Shown: positions 36,363 through 46,543 of the stretch, one piece after another
Layout: each line of letters starts with the position of its first letter
Position numbering within the stretch: the stretch's first letter is position 1
Assembly: GCF_003626735.1 (NCBI RefSeq)
Contig: NZ_RBHX01000001.1
Location: forward strand, 1,860,001 to 1,924,000
Length of the DNA stretch: 64,000 nt
Direction: 5' to 3'
Origin: Microbacterium sp. CGR2
GTDB taxonomy: Bacteria > Actinomycetota > Actinomycetes > Actinomycetales > Microbacteriaceae
Position numbers and translations under genes: made by a program
Notes under the pieces: generated by a model
The model's database searches: none
Seen by the model: the letters and a program-made list of their open reading frames with translations, nothing else
What the model was told of the DNA's origin: nothing

Positions 36363-37904
36363 ATGTCAGCAACGACGCCCATTCATCTCGAACGCCCCGA
36401 CGGCAAGGGGCTCGCCGCCGGAACCCTCGGCCTCTGGGGATCCACGGTCATCGGTCTGGCCTCCACCGCGCCCGTCTACTCGCTCGTGGCGACGCTCGGC
36501 TTCGTCGTGCTCGCGGTGGGCGCGCAGGCCCCGATCGCCTTCATCGTCGCGTTCGTGCCCATGCTCCTGATCGCCTTCGCCTACCGGGAGTTGAACAACG
36601 CCGTGCCCGACTGTGGCACGACCTTCACCTGGGGCACCAAAGCGTTCGGCCCCTGGGTGGGCTGGATGGGCGGGTGGGGTGTGGCCGTCGCGGGTATGGT
36701 CGTACTCGCCAACCTCGCCCAGATCGCCTCGGTCTACTTCTGGTCCCTCATCGGACAGGACATGGAGAACAACGACTGGCGCGTGGTCGTCGTCGCCGTC
36801 GTCTTCATCGCCGCGATGACGTGGGTGAGTTGGCGCGGCGTCGAGATCGGTGAGCGCATCCAGAATGTCCTGCTCGCCATCCAGTACCTCGCGCTTGCGA
36901 TCTTCGTCGTCGCCGCACTGTGGCAGTTCTTCGCCGGCACCGCGCCGAATCCGACCCCGCTCGACCTCGAGTGGTTCAACCCGTTCGCCTTCACGGACTG
37001 GTCGGGCTTCACCGAGGCCATCCTGCTCGCACTGTTCATCTACTGGGGGTGGGACACCTGCCTCGCCCTCAACGAGGAGACCAAGGACCCGAAGCGCATC
37101 CCCGGTCGGGCCGCACTGCTGACCACGGTCATCCTGCTCTTCACCTATGTCGGCGTGACTGTCGCCGCCATGATGTACGCGGGGCTCGGGGAAGACGGCA
37201 CAGGCCTCGGTAACGAGGCGAACGCCGACGACTTCTTCCTCGCCATCAAAGACGGGTTGCTCGGCCCGTTCGGCTGGGTCCTGGTCGTCGCGGTGATCAT
37301 CTCGGCTGTGTCCTCGACGCAGACGACGATCCTTCCGACCGCCCGAGGAACGCTGGCGATGGGTGTCTACCGGGCGCTGCCGGCCAAGTTCAAGAACGTG
37401 CACCCCGAATACAAGACCCCCTCCTTCTCGACGATCGTCATGGGAGTGGTCGCGATCGCCTACTACGTGGGCATGACGCTGATCAGCGACAACATTCTGC
37501 AGGACTCGATCCTGTCGCTCGGACTGGCGATCGCGTTCTACTACGCCATCACCGGATTCGCGTGCGTCTGGTATTTCCGCAAGGACCTGAACCGGTCCGC
37601 TCGTGAGTTCTTCTTCAAGGGGTTGTTCCCGCTGCTGGGGGCGCTCATGCTGACCGGCGCGTTCGTGCAGTCGGCGATCGACATGTGGGACGTCGACTAC
37701 GGCTACACGGTGCTGTTCGGCATCGGCGGAACCTTCGTGATCGGCATCGGCTCGCTCGCCTTCGGCCTCGTGCTGATGTTCGTCTGGTACGCGTTCCCCC
37801 GGTCGAAGCGGTTCTTCCGTGGCGAGAGCCTGAACCGCGACACTCAGGTGATGGTGCCCGAGGAACCAGGAGCGCTCACGCGGTCGATCGACGGCGGTAT
37901 CTGA
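36363..37904 (+). CDS. APC superfamily amino acid/polyamine permease
   Basis: The 513-residue protein has about 12 membrane segments. The first carries the family motif GTLGLWGSTVIGLASTAPVY, with unwound helix I, and TTFTWGTKAFGPWVGWMGGW in helix III. The loop NEETKDPKRIPGRA is typical. It imports an amino acid or amine by ion coupling or exchange; the substrate is unknown. The last 50 residues are cytosolic. It converges with the acyltransferase gene, 17 bases away. Confidence 0.93.
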   Translation: MSATTPIHLERPDGKGLAAGTLGLWGSTVIGLASTAPVYSLVATLGFVVLAVGAQAPIAFIVAFVPMLLIAFAYRELNNAVPDCGTTFTWGTKAFGPWVGWMGGWGVAVAGMVVLANLAQIASVYFWSLIGQDMENNDWRVVVVAVVFIAAMTWVSWRGVEIGERIQNVLLAIQYLALAIFVVAALWQFFAGTAPNPTPLDLEWFNPFAFTDWSGFTEAILLALFIYWGWDTCLALNEETKDPKRIPGRAALLTTVILLFTYVGVTVAAMMYAGLGEDGTGLGNEANADDFFLAIKDGLLGPFGWVLVVAVIISAVSSTQTTILPTARGTLAMGVYRALPAKFKNVHPEYKTPSFSTIVMGVVAIAYYVGMTLISDNILQDSILSLGLAIAFYYAITGFACVWYFRKDLNRSAREFFFKGLFPLLGALMLTGAFVQSAIDMWDVDYGYTVLFGIGGTFVIGIGSLAFGLVLMFVWYAFPRSKRFFRGESLNRDTQVMVPEEPGALTRSIDGGI

Positions 37905-37921
37905 CAGGGACCGGGACGTGC

Positions 37922-39982
37922 TCAGCCCGGGCTGGCCTGCATCGTCGTGAGCGCGGCGCCGATCTGGTTCTCCAGCCACGGTCCCAGGAGCGCCATGCCG
38001 GCTGGCGCGAAGTGCGAGCCGTCCACGTAGAGCTCCTGTCCGTCAGGGGTCTGGGTCAGACAGGTGCCGTTCGGACAGGTGGACGCGGCGAAATCGAGGA
38101 GCTTGACGTTCGCGTGCTTCTCCGAGATCGCCGCGGCGACGGCGTCCTTGCAGCCCAGTCGCTTCGGGGACAACGTGCCGGACGGATCACGCGGACGATC
38201 GTTCGAGAGCAGGATGAGTGGTGTGTTCCCGGAGCTGTCTCCGATCTCGACCAGCTTTTCGAGTTGCGCTTCGTATCGGGCAGCCCATTCCGCCGAGCAC
38301 GGGCCGACCCATTCACCGTTGAAGAGCTGGTCGTTTGCATCCCAGATGTTGCGAACGAGGTAGACGTCCGGCTGGCTGACCTCGTTCGCCGCGCGCAGCT
38401 CATCCTGCCATTTCCAGCACAGCTTCTTGGTGTCCATGGTGAAACCGTCGCCGGCTCGTGCGGTGTCTGCGTCGAAGATCCCGCATCCGGGCTCAGTGAC
38501 GTCGGTGGCGACGATGCCGTCTGAGCTGTAGTCGGCCAGCGCTTCGTACATATTGCCCGCGACGGAGTCGCCGATGACGGTGACGGCGACGGGGCCGCCT
38601 TCATGTCCCGGAGGCAATTCGACGGTCGGGTCGATCGGGAACACTTCGCCCGGTGCCGTCTGGACAGCAGCCGGCGCGGCCGCGGGCCGAGGCGCGGTCG
38701 CGCGCTCATAGGGGAGGTACCAGGCGGCTGCGACGACGAGGCCGAAACTGATGACGATGGCGAGGATGGCCGACAAGGGCTTCCATTGCCTGACCCGCAG
38801 CGGCTCTGTGACGACGTAGTGCAGTGTGGTCGCGATCAACCATGTGACGAATCCGCCGAGGGCGAAGAGCACCAGAGGGGGGATCTGGCCTTGGGTGAGG
38901 GTCTGCAGCGCCCAGAACACCGGAAGGTGCAGGAGGAACATCGAATACGCCAGGATCCCGACGAGTCGGAACGGTTTCCAGACGAACGGTCGCGCGATGA
39001 TGTTCGCCGGAAAGCACAGCGTCGCGATGAACACGGCGATCGCCACGGAGACGGCGGCGAGCCCGCCCTGATAGAGCCACGGCTCGTGATAGCTGCTGGT
39101 GGCGATGCTGGCGATGACGACGGTGGCGAGCGAGACCGCACTGGTTGCCGAGACGGCGACTCGAGCACGCGTGGAGAAGGTGGATCCTGCCCAGGACGGC
39201 GCTTTCGTGAGGATCCAGGCGACGAGTGCTGCGAATGCCGCACCGGCGACGAAGCTGACAGCGCGGGAGTCCGTGCCCAAGTACAGGCGGTCGGTGTTGG
39301 ATCCGTCGAACAGCAGCGGGGCGACGAGTGCGGAGCCCAGGAGAGCGATGAAGAGTGCGATCGTGAACGCGCCGGTGCGGCGACGGAGGGCGAACCACAA
39401 CCCGCCGACAACCAGCGGCCAGACGATGTAGAACTGCTCCGTGACAGACAGGGACCACATCTGTCCGAGAGGGATGATCTGGTTGGCGGCATCCCAGTAC
39501 CCGCTGTCGTTGGCGATCTGATACCAGTTCGCCACCTGCGCAAGCGAGGCGATGGCCGTGCCGGACGCGGACTCCAGCTCCCTGACAGTGCCGAACTGCC
39601 ACACCATCAGGAGCACGCCACCGAGCGTGATGACCAGGGCCGGCAGGAGACGTCTTGCGCGCCGGGCATAGAAGCTGCCATACCGGATGCGCCCGTTGCG
39701 GGTCGCTTCCTTGATCAGGAGCAGAGTGATCAGGAACCCGGAGACGACGAAGAACATGTCGACGCCGAACAGGCCACGGTCGGACCAGCCGGAGTGATAG
39801 AGCAGGACAGACAGGATGGCGAGTCCGCGAGCGCCGTCGATTGCGGGAACATGTGCGAAGGCGAGCACCGCCGGGCGCGGCGCCGGTGCCGCGGCATCTC
39901 GATATTCGCGCCGAGTGCGCCGGGGCATCGATGCGTCAGGCGCGTGGCCGTGTAGGGCCGGTTCGGCGGCTCTCGAGTTCAT
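37922..39982 (-). CDS. OafA-like membrane acyltransferase with C-terminal SGNH domain
   Basis: The 686-residue protein starts at ATG 39982. The N-terminal acyltransferase-3 domain has about ten membrane helices and the motifs IDGARGLAILSVLLYHSG and GVDMFFVVSGFLIT. From about residue 465 follows an SGNH hydrolase-like domain with IGDSVAGN (Ser near 471) and DGSHFAP (Asp/His pair near 655). Such fusions O-acetylate surface polysaccharide or peptidoglycan by passing acetyl groups across the membrane. It is about 8 kb from the polysaccharide cluster and may act on its product. Confidence 0.92.
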   Translation of the reverse strand: MNSRAAEPALHGHAPDASMPRRTRREYRDAAAPAPRPAVLAFAHVPAIDGARGLAILSVLLYHSGWSDRGLFGVDMFFVVSGFLITLLLIKEATRNGRIRYGSFYARRARRLLPALVITLGGVLLMVWQFGTVRELESASGTAIASLAQVANWYQIANDSGYWDAANQIIPLGQMWSLSVTEQFYIVWPLVVGGLWFALRRRTGAFTIALFIALLGSALVAPLLFDGSNTDRLYLGTDSRAVSFVAGAAFAALVAWILTKAPSWAGSTFSTRARVAVSATSAVSLATVVIASIATSSYHEPWLYQGGLAAVSVAIAVFIATLCFPANIIARPFVWKPFRLVGILAYSMFLLHLPVFWALQTLTQGQIPPLVLFALGGFVTWLIATTLHYVVTEPLRVRQWKPLSAILAIVISFGLVVAAAWYLPYERATAPRPAAAPAAVQTAPGEVFPIDPTVELPPGHEGGPVAVTVIGDSVAGNMYEALADYSSDGIVATDVTEPGCGIFDADTARAGDGFTMDTKKLCWKWQDELRAANEVSQPDVYLVRNIWDANDQLFNGEWVGPCSAEWAARYEAQLEKLVEIGDSSGNTPLILLSNDRPRDPSGTLSPKRLGCKDAVAAAISEKHANVKLLDFAASTCPNGTCLTQTPDGQELYVDGSHFAPAGMALLGPWLENQIGAALTTMQASPG

Positions 39983-40034
39983 GATTCCTATCAGCGTGTG
40001 CGGCTCTACGAAGAAGAACGTCTCCGTGACGGGG

Positions 40035-40081
40035 GTTGTCGCGCAAAATTCGCTCGCCCAGTCTGTTCGCTTCGCGACAAC
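40035..40081. repeat. Inverted repeat in the intergenic region between acyltransferase and truA genes
   Basis: GTTGTCGCG (40035-40043) and CGCGACAAC (40073-40081) are exact complements 29 bases apart, in the 211-base divergent region. It may be a regulator site or hairpin in the acyltransferase leader. Nothing else is seen in this region. Confidence 0.4.
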
Positions 40082-40193
40082 AGACGACGGCGCGGAAGGC
40101 GGATTGAGTACGCCCGGCCGGCGAAGCAGTAGTCCGATCGCATCAATGGGTAGCAGGCGCGGGCGGTTTGCGAGCTTGGCCTAGGCTTGCCAG

Positions 40194-41045
40194 GTGCGCA
40201 TCCGGCTCGACATCGCCTACGACGGCACCCACTTCCGCGGCTGGGCGCGCCAGCCTGGCCTCCGCACGGTCCAGGGCACGCTCGAGTCCGCGTTGGCCCG
40301 CATCGTCGGGTCGGACGTGCAGCTGGTGGTCGCCGGGCGGACGGATGCCGGCGTGCACGCGAGCGGCCAGGTCGCCCACGTGGATCTCGACGACACGCAG
40401 TGGGCGCGGATCGCGGCGCGAAACGGACGCGCGCCGCAGGATCCCGCCGCCTCGATCGCCGGACGCATCCGCGGTGTCCTCGGGGCATACGCCGATGTCA
40501 CGGTCTTCCGCTCCGCCGAGGCTCCGGATGGGTTCGACGCGCGGTTCTCGGCAGTGTGGCGGCGCTACCGCTACCGTCTCGCCGATCAGCACGCGGGCTT
40601 CGACCCGCTACGCCGGCTCGACACCACCAGCATCCGCGGCGTCCTCGATGAGCAGGCGATGGATGCTGCCGCCCGCACCCTCATCGGACTGCACGACTTC
40701 GCTGCCTACTGCAAACCGCGCGAGGGGGCGACCACCATCCGGACCCTTCTCGACTACCGCTGGGAACGCGACGCCCACGGCGTGCTGGTGGCCGAGGTGA
40801 AGGCCGACGCGTTCTGTCACAGCATGGTGCGTGCCCTTGTCGGCGCGTGTGTCGCCGTCGGCGAAGGACGCCTCGATGTCGGCGATGTCGTGGTGCTCCG
40901 CGATGCGCTGACCCGGACCAGCGAATTCAAGGTGCTGGCCGCGCGAGGCCTCGCCCTCACCGAGGTCGGGTACCCGGCTGACGAGCTGCTCTCTGCGCGG
41001 GCCGAACAGACGCGCGCCCGCCGCGCCAGGACGAGTGACGAGTGA
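40194..41045 (+). CDS. truA: tRNA pseudouridine synthase A
   Basis: This 283-residue enzyme makes pseudouridine at positions 38-40 of tRNA anticodon arms. Motifs: IAYDGTHFRGWARQPGLRT, the catalytic loop VAGRTDAGVHASGQV with Asp51, and CHSMVRALVGACVAVGEGR near the C-terminus. The start is GTG 40194; no Shine-Dalgarno is seen, and TAGGCT lies just upstream, which hints at a leaderless mRNA. The nuclease gene follows after 43 bases. Confidence 0.97.
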   Translation: MRIRLDIAYDGTHFRGWARQPGLRTVQGTLESALARIVGSDVQLVVAGRTDAGVHASGQVAHVDLDDTQWARIAARNGRAPQDPAASIAGRIRGVLGAYADVTVFRSAEAPDGFDARFSAVWRRYRYRLADQHAGFDPLRRLDTTSIRGVLDEQAMDAAARTLIGLHDFAAYCKPREGATTIRTLLDYRWERDAHGVLVAEVKADAFCHSMVRALVGACVAVGEGRLDVGDVVVLRDALTRTSEFKVLAARGLALTEVGYPADELLSARAEQTRARRARTSDE

Positions 41046-41088
41046 ACGGAGCCGGGCCACAGACTCCGCGAGTAGCGTGGGAGGGATC

Positions 41089-41757
41089 ATGAAGGTCATT
41101 TCGTACAACCTCCAGAAGCACCGCGCTGCGGGCGAGCTCGCGGCTCTCGTCGGCGAGCACGACCCTGACATCCTCTGCCTGCAGGAATGCGATGTGCCGG
41201 CCCTGCCGCGACAGATCGGTGGTCTCGTTCTCGCGGACGCCACGCATGGCAACCGCCTGGGGATCGCGCTCTTCTACCGGGAGAGCACCTACCACCTGCA
41301 GGGCATCCGGATGCTCGGGCTGAAGAAGTCGCTGCACGATCGAATCGCCAAGCCTGCGCACGAACGGGTTCTCGGTGCGCGGTTGCGCGACATCGACGCG
41401 GGTCGCGACTTCATCGTCGCGTCTTTCCACGCGGCCCCGCTCACGGCGCTCAACTCGCTGCGCCGACACCAGATCCGAGCTGCCCTGACAGAGCTCGCGA
41501 CGCTGGGCGAGGGGCTGCCCCAGCTCATGGTCGGCGACTACAACTATCCGGTCTTCAAGGAGAACCTCGGCCAGGCGGTCCGTGATCACGGCTACGCGCT
41601 GACTCTGAGCGACGACCACACCTACACGCGGTACCGGGTCTTCCGTGGGCACTACGACTTCGCCACCTCGACCGGGTTCGAGATCGAGCGCATCACCACA
41701 CTGCCGCAGGGGTCGAGTGACCACCGCCCGATCCTGGTGACCGTCAGCCCGAGCTGA
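41089..41757 (+). CDS. Endonuclease/exonuclease/phosphatase family protein
   Basis: The 222-residue protein starts at ATG 41089 after GGGAGGGA. It has the metal-dependent EEP fold motifs: [15 protein letters not shown] with the metal-binding Glu, HAAPL, VGDYNYP and SSDHRPIL with the catalytic Asp-His. Substrates in this family range from DNA to phosphoinositides and phosphodiesters, so the target is unknown. It is shorter than exonuclease III. It lies between truA and the ribosomal operon. Confidence 0.88.
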   Translation: MKVISYNLQKHRAAGELAALVGEHDPDILCLQECDVPALPRQIGGLVLADATHGNRLGIALFYRESTYHLQGIRMLGLKKSLHDRIAKPAHERVLGARLRDIDAGRDFIVASFHAAPLTALNSLRRHQIRAALTELATLGEGLPQLMVGDYNYPVFKENLGQAVRDHGYALTLSDDHTYTRYRVFRGHYDFATSTGFEIERITTLPQGSSDHRPILVTVSPS

Positions 41758-41773
41758 CGCAGGCCAGGCGGGT

Positions 41774-41803
41774 TTGGGAGAACCGGCTGCTGTGGCGTAT
41801 GCT
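41774..41803 (+). promoter_or_regulatory. Promoter of the rplM-rpsI operon
   Basis: TTGGGA (41774-41779) and TATGCT (41798-41803) are 18 bases apart, about 140 bases before rplM. The long leader contains short self-complementary stretches (for example GTTCC/GGAAC near 41874-41886) and could serve feedback control by L13, which is unproven. Confidence 0.65.
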
Positions 41804-41942
41804 GTCTCTTTGGTGCCCTTCCCTGTACTGCGGAGAGGGTGCATCGTCCGAACGTGAGCCCTCCACTGGCGTGTTCCTCAGGGAACCACCCCGGAGTGGG
41901 ATTCACGAACTTCTCCGTTCGACACAAGAAAGCAGCACTATC

Positions 41943-42389
41943 GTGACGCGCACTTACACCCCGAAGGCCGGCGAGGTCCAGCGTGACTGGGTCGTCATCG
42001 ACGCCACCGACGTCGTTCTCGGCCGTCTGGCTTCGCACGCCGCTACGCTCCTGCGTGGCAAGCACAAGCCCACCTTCGCCAACCACATCGACTCGGGTGA
42101 CTTCGTCATCATCGTGAACGCAGAGAAGGTCGCGCTCACGGGTCAGAAGCTTCAGAAGAAGCTGGCTTACCGCCACTCCGGTTACCCGGGCGGCCTCAAG
42201 TCGGTCACCTATGCCGAGCTCCTCGAGAAGAACCCGATCCGCGCTGTGGAGAAGGCCATCCGTGGCATGCTCCCCAAGAACAGCCTGGGCCGTCAGCAGC
42301 TGTCGAAGCTCAAGGTGTACGTCGGTGCCGAGCACCCGCACGCCGCGCAGCAGCCCCAGCCGTACACCCTCGACCAGGTCGCCCAGTAA
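41943..42389 (+). CDS. rplM: 50S ribosomal protein L13
   Basis: The 148-residue protein starts at GTG 41943 ([20 protein letters not shown]). Signature segments are [18 protein letters not shown] and [12 protein letters not shown], followed by [20 protein letters not shown] sequence. L13 is an early assembly protein of the large subunit. The standard partner rpsI follows 27 bases later. Confidence 0.98.
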   Translation: MTRTYTPKAGEVQRDWVVIDATDVVLGRLASHAATLLRGKHKPTFANHIDSGDFVIIVNAEKVALTGQKLQKKLAYRHSGYPGGLKSVTYAELLEKNPIRAVEKAIRGMLPKNSLGRQQLSKLKVYVGAEHPHAAQQPQPYTLDQVAQ

Positions 42390-42416
42390 GCGCCGTAAAG
42401 ACTTAAGGACATACTC

Positions 42417-42902
42417 GTGGCTGACATCCAGGACACCACCGAAACCCCCCAGAACTTCTCGACGTCGACCCCTGAGACCGAAGCAGTCGAGGCGGCTCCC
42501 CGCCCCGTGCTCAGCGTCCCGGGTGCCGCTGTCGGCCGTCGCAAGCAGGCCATCGCCCGCGTGCGCATCGTCCCCGGTTCGGGCACGATCACGGTCAACG
42601 GTCGCACGATCGAGGACTACTTTCCGAACAAGCTGCACCAGCAGCTGATCAACGACCCGTTCACCGTGCTGAACCTCACCGGTTCGTACGACGTCATCGC
42701 CCGTATCTCGGGTGGTGGCCCCTCGGGTCAGGCCGGCGCACTGCGTCTCGGCATCGCTCGTTCGCTGAACGGCATCGACGAAGAGAACAACCGTCCGACC
42801 CTCAAGAAGGCCGGCTTCCTCTCGCGCGACGCTCGCGTCAAGGAGCGCAAGAAGGCTGGACTCAAGAAGGCCCGTAAGGCGCCTCAGTACTCGAAGCGTT
42901 AA
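42417..42902 (+). CDS. rpsI: 30S ribosomal protein S9
   Basis: The 161-residue protein starts at GTG 42417 after AAGGAC. An acidic N-terminal extension of about 35 residues, common in actinobacteria, precedes the conserved core ([39 protein letters not shown]). The C-terminal tail [12 protein letters not shown] reaches into the ribosomal P site. glmM begins 14 bases after its stop. Confidence 0.98.
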   Translation: MADIQDTTETPQNFSTSTPETEAVEAAPRPVLSVPGAAVGRRKQAIARVRIVPGSGTITVNGRTIEDYFPNKLHQQLINDPFTVLNLTGSYDVIARISGGGPSGQAGALRLGIARSLNGIDEENNRPTLKKAGFLSRDARVKERKKAGLKKARKAPQYSKR

Positions 42903-42916
42903 GGTCCACTGCTCCG

Positions 42917-44275
42917 ATGCCGATCTTTGGCACGGACGGCGTGCGAGGACTTGCCAACGGCATCCTCACCGCCGACCTGGCGCTCACCCTGGCCCAGGCG
43001 ACTGCTGTCGTCCTGGGCCAGGGCCGTACTGCGGAGTCTCGCAAAGCCGAAGGCAAGCGACTCCTCGCAGTTGTCGCCCGTGACCCCCGGGTCTCTGGCC
43101 ACTTCATCACCGCCGCCGTATCCGCGGGCCTGGCGTCTTCCGGCGTCGACGTCCTCGAAGCGGGGGTCATTCCGACGCCCGCGCTCGCGTTCCTCGTCGC
43201 CGACCGTGACGCCGACTTCGGCGTCATGATCTCGGCGTCGCACAACGCGGCACCCGACAACGGCATCAAGATCTTCGCGCGGGGCGGGCGCAAGCTCCCC
43301 GACGAGGTCGAGCAGCGCATCGAAGAGGCCATGTCGGGGGAGAAGCTTCGCCCGACCGGAGCCGGTGTCGGTCGCATCGATCGATTCTCCGACGCGGAGG
43401 ATCGCTACGTCGTGCACCTTCTCGGTTCTCTGCCGAACCGGCTCGAGGGCATCCATGTGGTGCTGGATTGCGCTCATGGCGCGGCATCCGGGGTCTCGCC
43501 TGAGACGTTCCGTGATGCGGGGGCCGAGGTCACCGTCATCGGCGCCGATCCCGACGGTTGGAACATCAACGACGGCGTCGGTTCGACCCACCTCGACAAC
43601 CTCGCCGAGGCCGTCGTGCGCTTGGGCGCCGACATCGGCATCGCCCATGACGGCGACGCCGACCGCTGCCTCGCTGTCGATGCTCAGGGAGCCGTCATCG
43701 ACGGCGACCAGATCATGGCGATCCTGGCCGTGTCGATGAAGCAGCGCGGTCACCTCACCGATGACACGCTCGTCGCCACCGTGATGAGCAACCTCGGGTT
43801 GCACGTCGCGATGCGCGAGCAGGGGATCACCGTGCGTCAGACGGCGGTTGGTGACCGGTACGTCCTCGAGGACATGAACGCCGGCAACTATGCGCTGGGT
43901 GGTGAGCAGTCAGGTCACGTCATCATGAGCGAGTTCGCCACCACCGGCGATGGCCTGCTCACCGGACTTCACCTGGTCGCCGAGATGGCCCGCCAGAAGA
44001 AGACGATCGCCGAGCTGGCCTCGGTGATGAAGGTCTACCCGCAGGTGCTCATCAATGTTCGCGACGTCGACAAGGATCGTGTCGCTGACGACGAGGTCGT
44101 GCAGCAGGCCGTCCGCGACGTCGAGGCCGAACTGGGAGACACGGGCCGCGTGTTGCTGCGCAAGTCCGGCACGGAGCCGCTGGTTCGCGTCATGGTGGAA
44201 GCGGCGGATGTCGAATCCGTCCGCACTTACGCCGAGCGTCTCGCAGCCGTGGTTCAGGAGCGACTCGCACTCTGA
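42917..44275 (+). CDS. glmM: Phosphoglucosamine mutase
   Basis: This 452-residue enzyme converts glucosamine-6-phosphate to glucosamine-1-phosphate for UDP-GlcNAc, the precursor of peptidoglycan and of the surface sugars made further along. The active-site serine is Ser108 in MISASHN; the metal loop is DGDADRC, and GGEQSGH and the phosphate-binding [12 protein letters not shown] are present. ATG 42917 has no strong Shine-Dalgarno and depends on rpsI transcription. Order rplM-rpsI-glmM is common in bacteria with high GC. Confidence 0.97.
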   Translation: MPIFGTDGVRGLANGILTADLALTLAQATAVVLGQGRTAESRKAEGKRLLAVVARDPRVSGHFITAAVSAGLASSGVDVLEAGVIPTPALAFLVADRDADFGVMISASHNAAPDNGIKIFARGGRKLPDEVEQRIEEAMSGEKLRPTGAGVGRIDRFSDAEDRYVVHLLGSLPNRLEGIHVVLDCAHGAASGVSPETFRDAGAEVTVIGADPDGWNINDGVGSTHLDNLAEAVVRLGADIGIAHDGDADRCLAVDAQGAVIDGDQIMAILAVSMKQRGHLTDDTLVATVMSNLGLHVAMREQGITVRQTAVGDRYVLEDMNAGNYALGGEQSGHVIMSEFATTGDGLLTGLHLVAEMARQKKTIAELASVMKVYPQVLINVRDVDKDRVADDEVVQQAVRDVEAELGDTGRVLLRKSGTEPLVRVMVEAADVESVRTYAERLAAVVQERLAL

Positions 44276-44302
44276 CGCTCCGACCGTCACGCAAGCAATC
44301 AT

Positions 44303-44335
44303 CGAACGCCTCAGTCCATCGGACTGGGGCGTTCG
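44303..44335. terminator. Bidirectional terminator between glmM and the hydrolase gene
   Basis: Arms 44303-44317 and 44321-44335 form a 15-bp stem with one wobble pair and an ATC loop. It lies between two convergent genes. Confidence 0.85.
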
Positions 44336-44363
44336 TCATTCCCGGCCAGCGCTGGCGCGTGCC

Positions 44364-45095
44364 TCAGACGAGGTCGGAGATGGTGTCGTACGTGGCTGCG
44401 GCGTCGTGCAGCCAGAAGGCATGACCGACGGAAGGCAGGCGCCGGACGCCCCACCCTGCCGCGGCGAGGCGCTCCGGCAGCGGGTCAGGCACGACGGCTT
44501 GCCCCTCCGAGGAGAGCACGATCGTCGACGGCACTGCGGGTGCGGCGACGGTCGTCGGATCGAAGGTCAGTTCGCGGAACACCGGTACCGCCATCCGGGA
44601 GTCCCACTGCTTCTTCGCCCGGGCCTCTCGCTCGCGGTTCGCGGCACTGTATCGTGCGGTGCCGTTCGCGCCGCGGGATCGGGTCGCGAGCATGGTCAGG
44701 GGGAGCGTCACTTGCGGCAGGCCCCAGAACAGGCGTCCGCGCCAGCCCGCAGACGGCAGGCCGAGCTGGAAACCGGGGTCGAGATACACGGCGCTCGTCA
44801 CCGCAAGTTTCGCGGCCGCGCGAACGAGCACACCGCCGCCGAGGGAGTGGCCGACGGCGGCGAACGGGCCTGCGGGAAGCGACTCGGCGAGATCGTCGAC
44901 GAAGTCCGCCATGCGATAGCTCGGCGTGTGCCTCGACCGGCCGTGTCCGCGCAGGTCGGGCATCACCACCGTCCGCGTGCCGTCGGCGACGAGGCGTTCG
45001 GCGAGGTCCGACCACAGGTCGGCATTCGCCCCCAGGCCGTGGATCAGGACGACGGTGCGGGGGCCGTCGCCGAGGGACGTGACGTGGAGCTTCAT
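44364..45095 (-). CDS. Alpha/beta fold hydrolase
   Basis: The 243-residue protein starts at ATG 45095 with AAGG before it; the frame is open further upstream but that part lies within the neighbouring gene. Motifs: VVLIHGLGANADLW (oxyanion hole HGLG), the nucleophile elbow VGHSLGGG with Ser, and SVGHAFWLHD with the catalytic His. The substrate is unknown. Its start overlaps the stop of the glycosyltransferase gene by four bases, so the two are coupled. Confidence 0.92.
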   Translation of the reverse strand: MKLHVTSLGDGPRTVVLIHGLGANADLWSDLAERLVADGTRTVVMPDLRGHGRSRHTPSYRMADFVDDLAESLPAGPFAAVGHSLGGGVLVRAAAKLAVTSAVYLDPGFQLGLPSAGWRGRLFWGLPQVTLPLTMLATRSRGANGTARYSAANREREARAKKQWDSRMAVPVFRELTFDPTTVAAPAVPSTIVLSSEGQAVVPDPLPERLAAAGWGVRRLPSVGHAFWLHDAAATYDTISDLV

Positions 45096-46543
45096 GGTGC
45101 CTTGCAGATCCGGTGCCGGTCGCCCTCGACGAGAACCTCTGTCGTGCACTCGGCGCTTGTCAGGCGGGGGACTCCGGCCATCGCCGGGGCGTCGAACAGG
45201 CCGAGGTGCGCCCCGGTGAGCACGATCGGAGCGACCGCCCACCCCCACGGATCGGCGGCCAGCCACTCGACGTCGTTCTCGGTGACCCACTCGGCCAGTG
45301 GCTCGACTTCCGCTCGCTGCATCGGCAGGGTGAGGCTGCGGGGCTCGAAGGTCGAGGCGACGTGCAGGGTGGCACCTGCGGCCACAATCGCCGCGAGGAC
45401 GGATGCCGCGACCACGCCGGCGGTGCGTGCGACTGTGTGCCGCGGCATCCGCACGACAGCCCAGATCGCCACGGCGGCGATGATCGGGAAGAACGCGTAG
45501 ATGCCGGGGGCAGGATGCCGCACCCACAGCGGTAGTCGTGAAGCTGTCGCCCACCATCCCAGGAAGGCGATCGCGCCGACGAAGGCGGCGAGAGCGTAGG
45601 CGATCACGAGGCGATCGGCTTCCGCCGCCGAGCGCCATCTCCGGACGATTCCGAACAGGGCCAGTCCAACCGCCAGGATCGCGCCGACGACGGCGACCAC
45701 CGCCGGGAGCGACCAGGATTCCGCGAGGGTGCCGAGCTTCTGCGCGACGGTGCTCGCGGCATCGCCCTGGCCGCCGCTGCGCACGAACCGCCACAGCTCC
45801 CGCACGTGATCGACGAATCCGGTGAAGCCCAGCGAGAGAAGGGCCGACAGCTCGAACAGCAGCGTCGGTACGGCGACGCACAGCAGCGGCAGCCACGCTC
45901 GGCGGAGCAGGTCGCGCAACCGCGCCCAGCCCGTGCCGTCGGACAGCACCCACAGGGCGACGGCGAACGCGGGGAGGGCGAGCAGTGCGATCAGCTTCGC
46001 CTGGATCGCGAGCCCGACGAGAAGACCGGCGAGCCAGGCCCGCCGCGGCAGGACGATCAGCGCCCATACGATGAGCGCCGCGGCCGGGATCTCGCCCAGC
46101 ACATCAGCCGGGCCTTGGATCGGCGAGATCCCCGCTGATGCCGTGAAGGCGAGAGGGACGGCGACCGCGAGAAGTGCTGCCCAGCGTCCGCCGATGCGGC
46201 GCCCGATGACGAAGAGCCCTGCGAGCAGCAGGATCCAGTAGGCGAGTGGAATCAGGCGTCCTGCCATCACCGGATCCATGCCGGTGGCCAGAAGGAGTGC
46301 CACCGGGAGGAGCACAGCGGGGCCGGTCGAGATGCGCGGGTCGAAAGGGGTGATGGTCGACCCGGACAGGGCACCGTCGCTCGCGTAGCCGAGGCCGGCG
46401 AGCAGGTTGCGGGGAACAGTGAGGTTGAACGCCTCGTCCTCCCAGAAACGCCAGACGAAGAGACTGTGCCAGGCGACGATCACATGTCCGATGAGCAGGG
46501 CGGCCGCGGCCACCCAGAACAGGATCGTGCGGGTGCGGGTCAT
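45092..46543 (-). CDS. GT-C fold membrane glycosyltransferase-like protein
   Basis: The 483-residue protein starts at ATG 46543, overlapping the stop of the GT2 gene. About ten membrane segments are seen. The first external loop contains FWEDEAFNLTVPRNLLAGLG, whose acidic pair matches the catalytic loop of GT39/ArnT-type polyprenyl-sugar transferases. It probably moves a sugar from a polyprenyl-phosphate donor to a surface glycan or protein. The GT2 partner and the divergent gtrA gene fit this. Confidence 0.82.
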   Translation of the reverse strand: MTRTRTILFWVAAAALLIGHVIVAWHSLFVWRFWEDEAFNLTVPRNLLAGLGYASDGALSGSTITPFDPRISTGPAVLLPVALLLATGMDPVMAGRLIPLAYWILLLAGLFVIGRRIGGRWAALLAVAVPLAFTASAGISPIQGPADVLGEIPAAALIVWALIVLPRRAWLAGLLVGLAIQAKLIALLALPAFAVALWVLSDGTGWARLRDLLRRAWLPLLCVAVPTLLFELSALLSLGFTGFVDHVRELWRFVRSGGQGDAASTVAQKLGTLAESWSLPAVVAVVGAILAVGLALFGIVRRWRSAAEADRLVIAYALAAFVGAIAFLGWWATASRLPLWVRHPAPGIYAFFPIIAAVAIWAVVRMPRHTVARTAGVVAASVLAAIVAAGATLHVASTFEPRSLTLPMQRAEVEPLAEWVTENDVEWLAADPWGWAVAPIVLTGAHLGLFDAPAMAGVPRLTSAECTTEVLVEGDRHRICKAP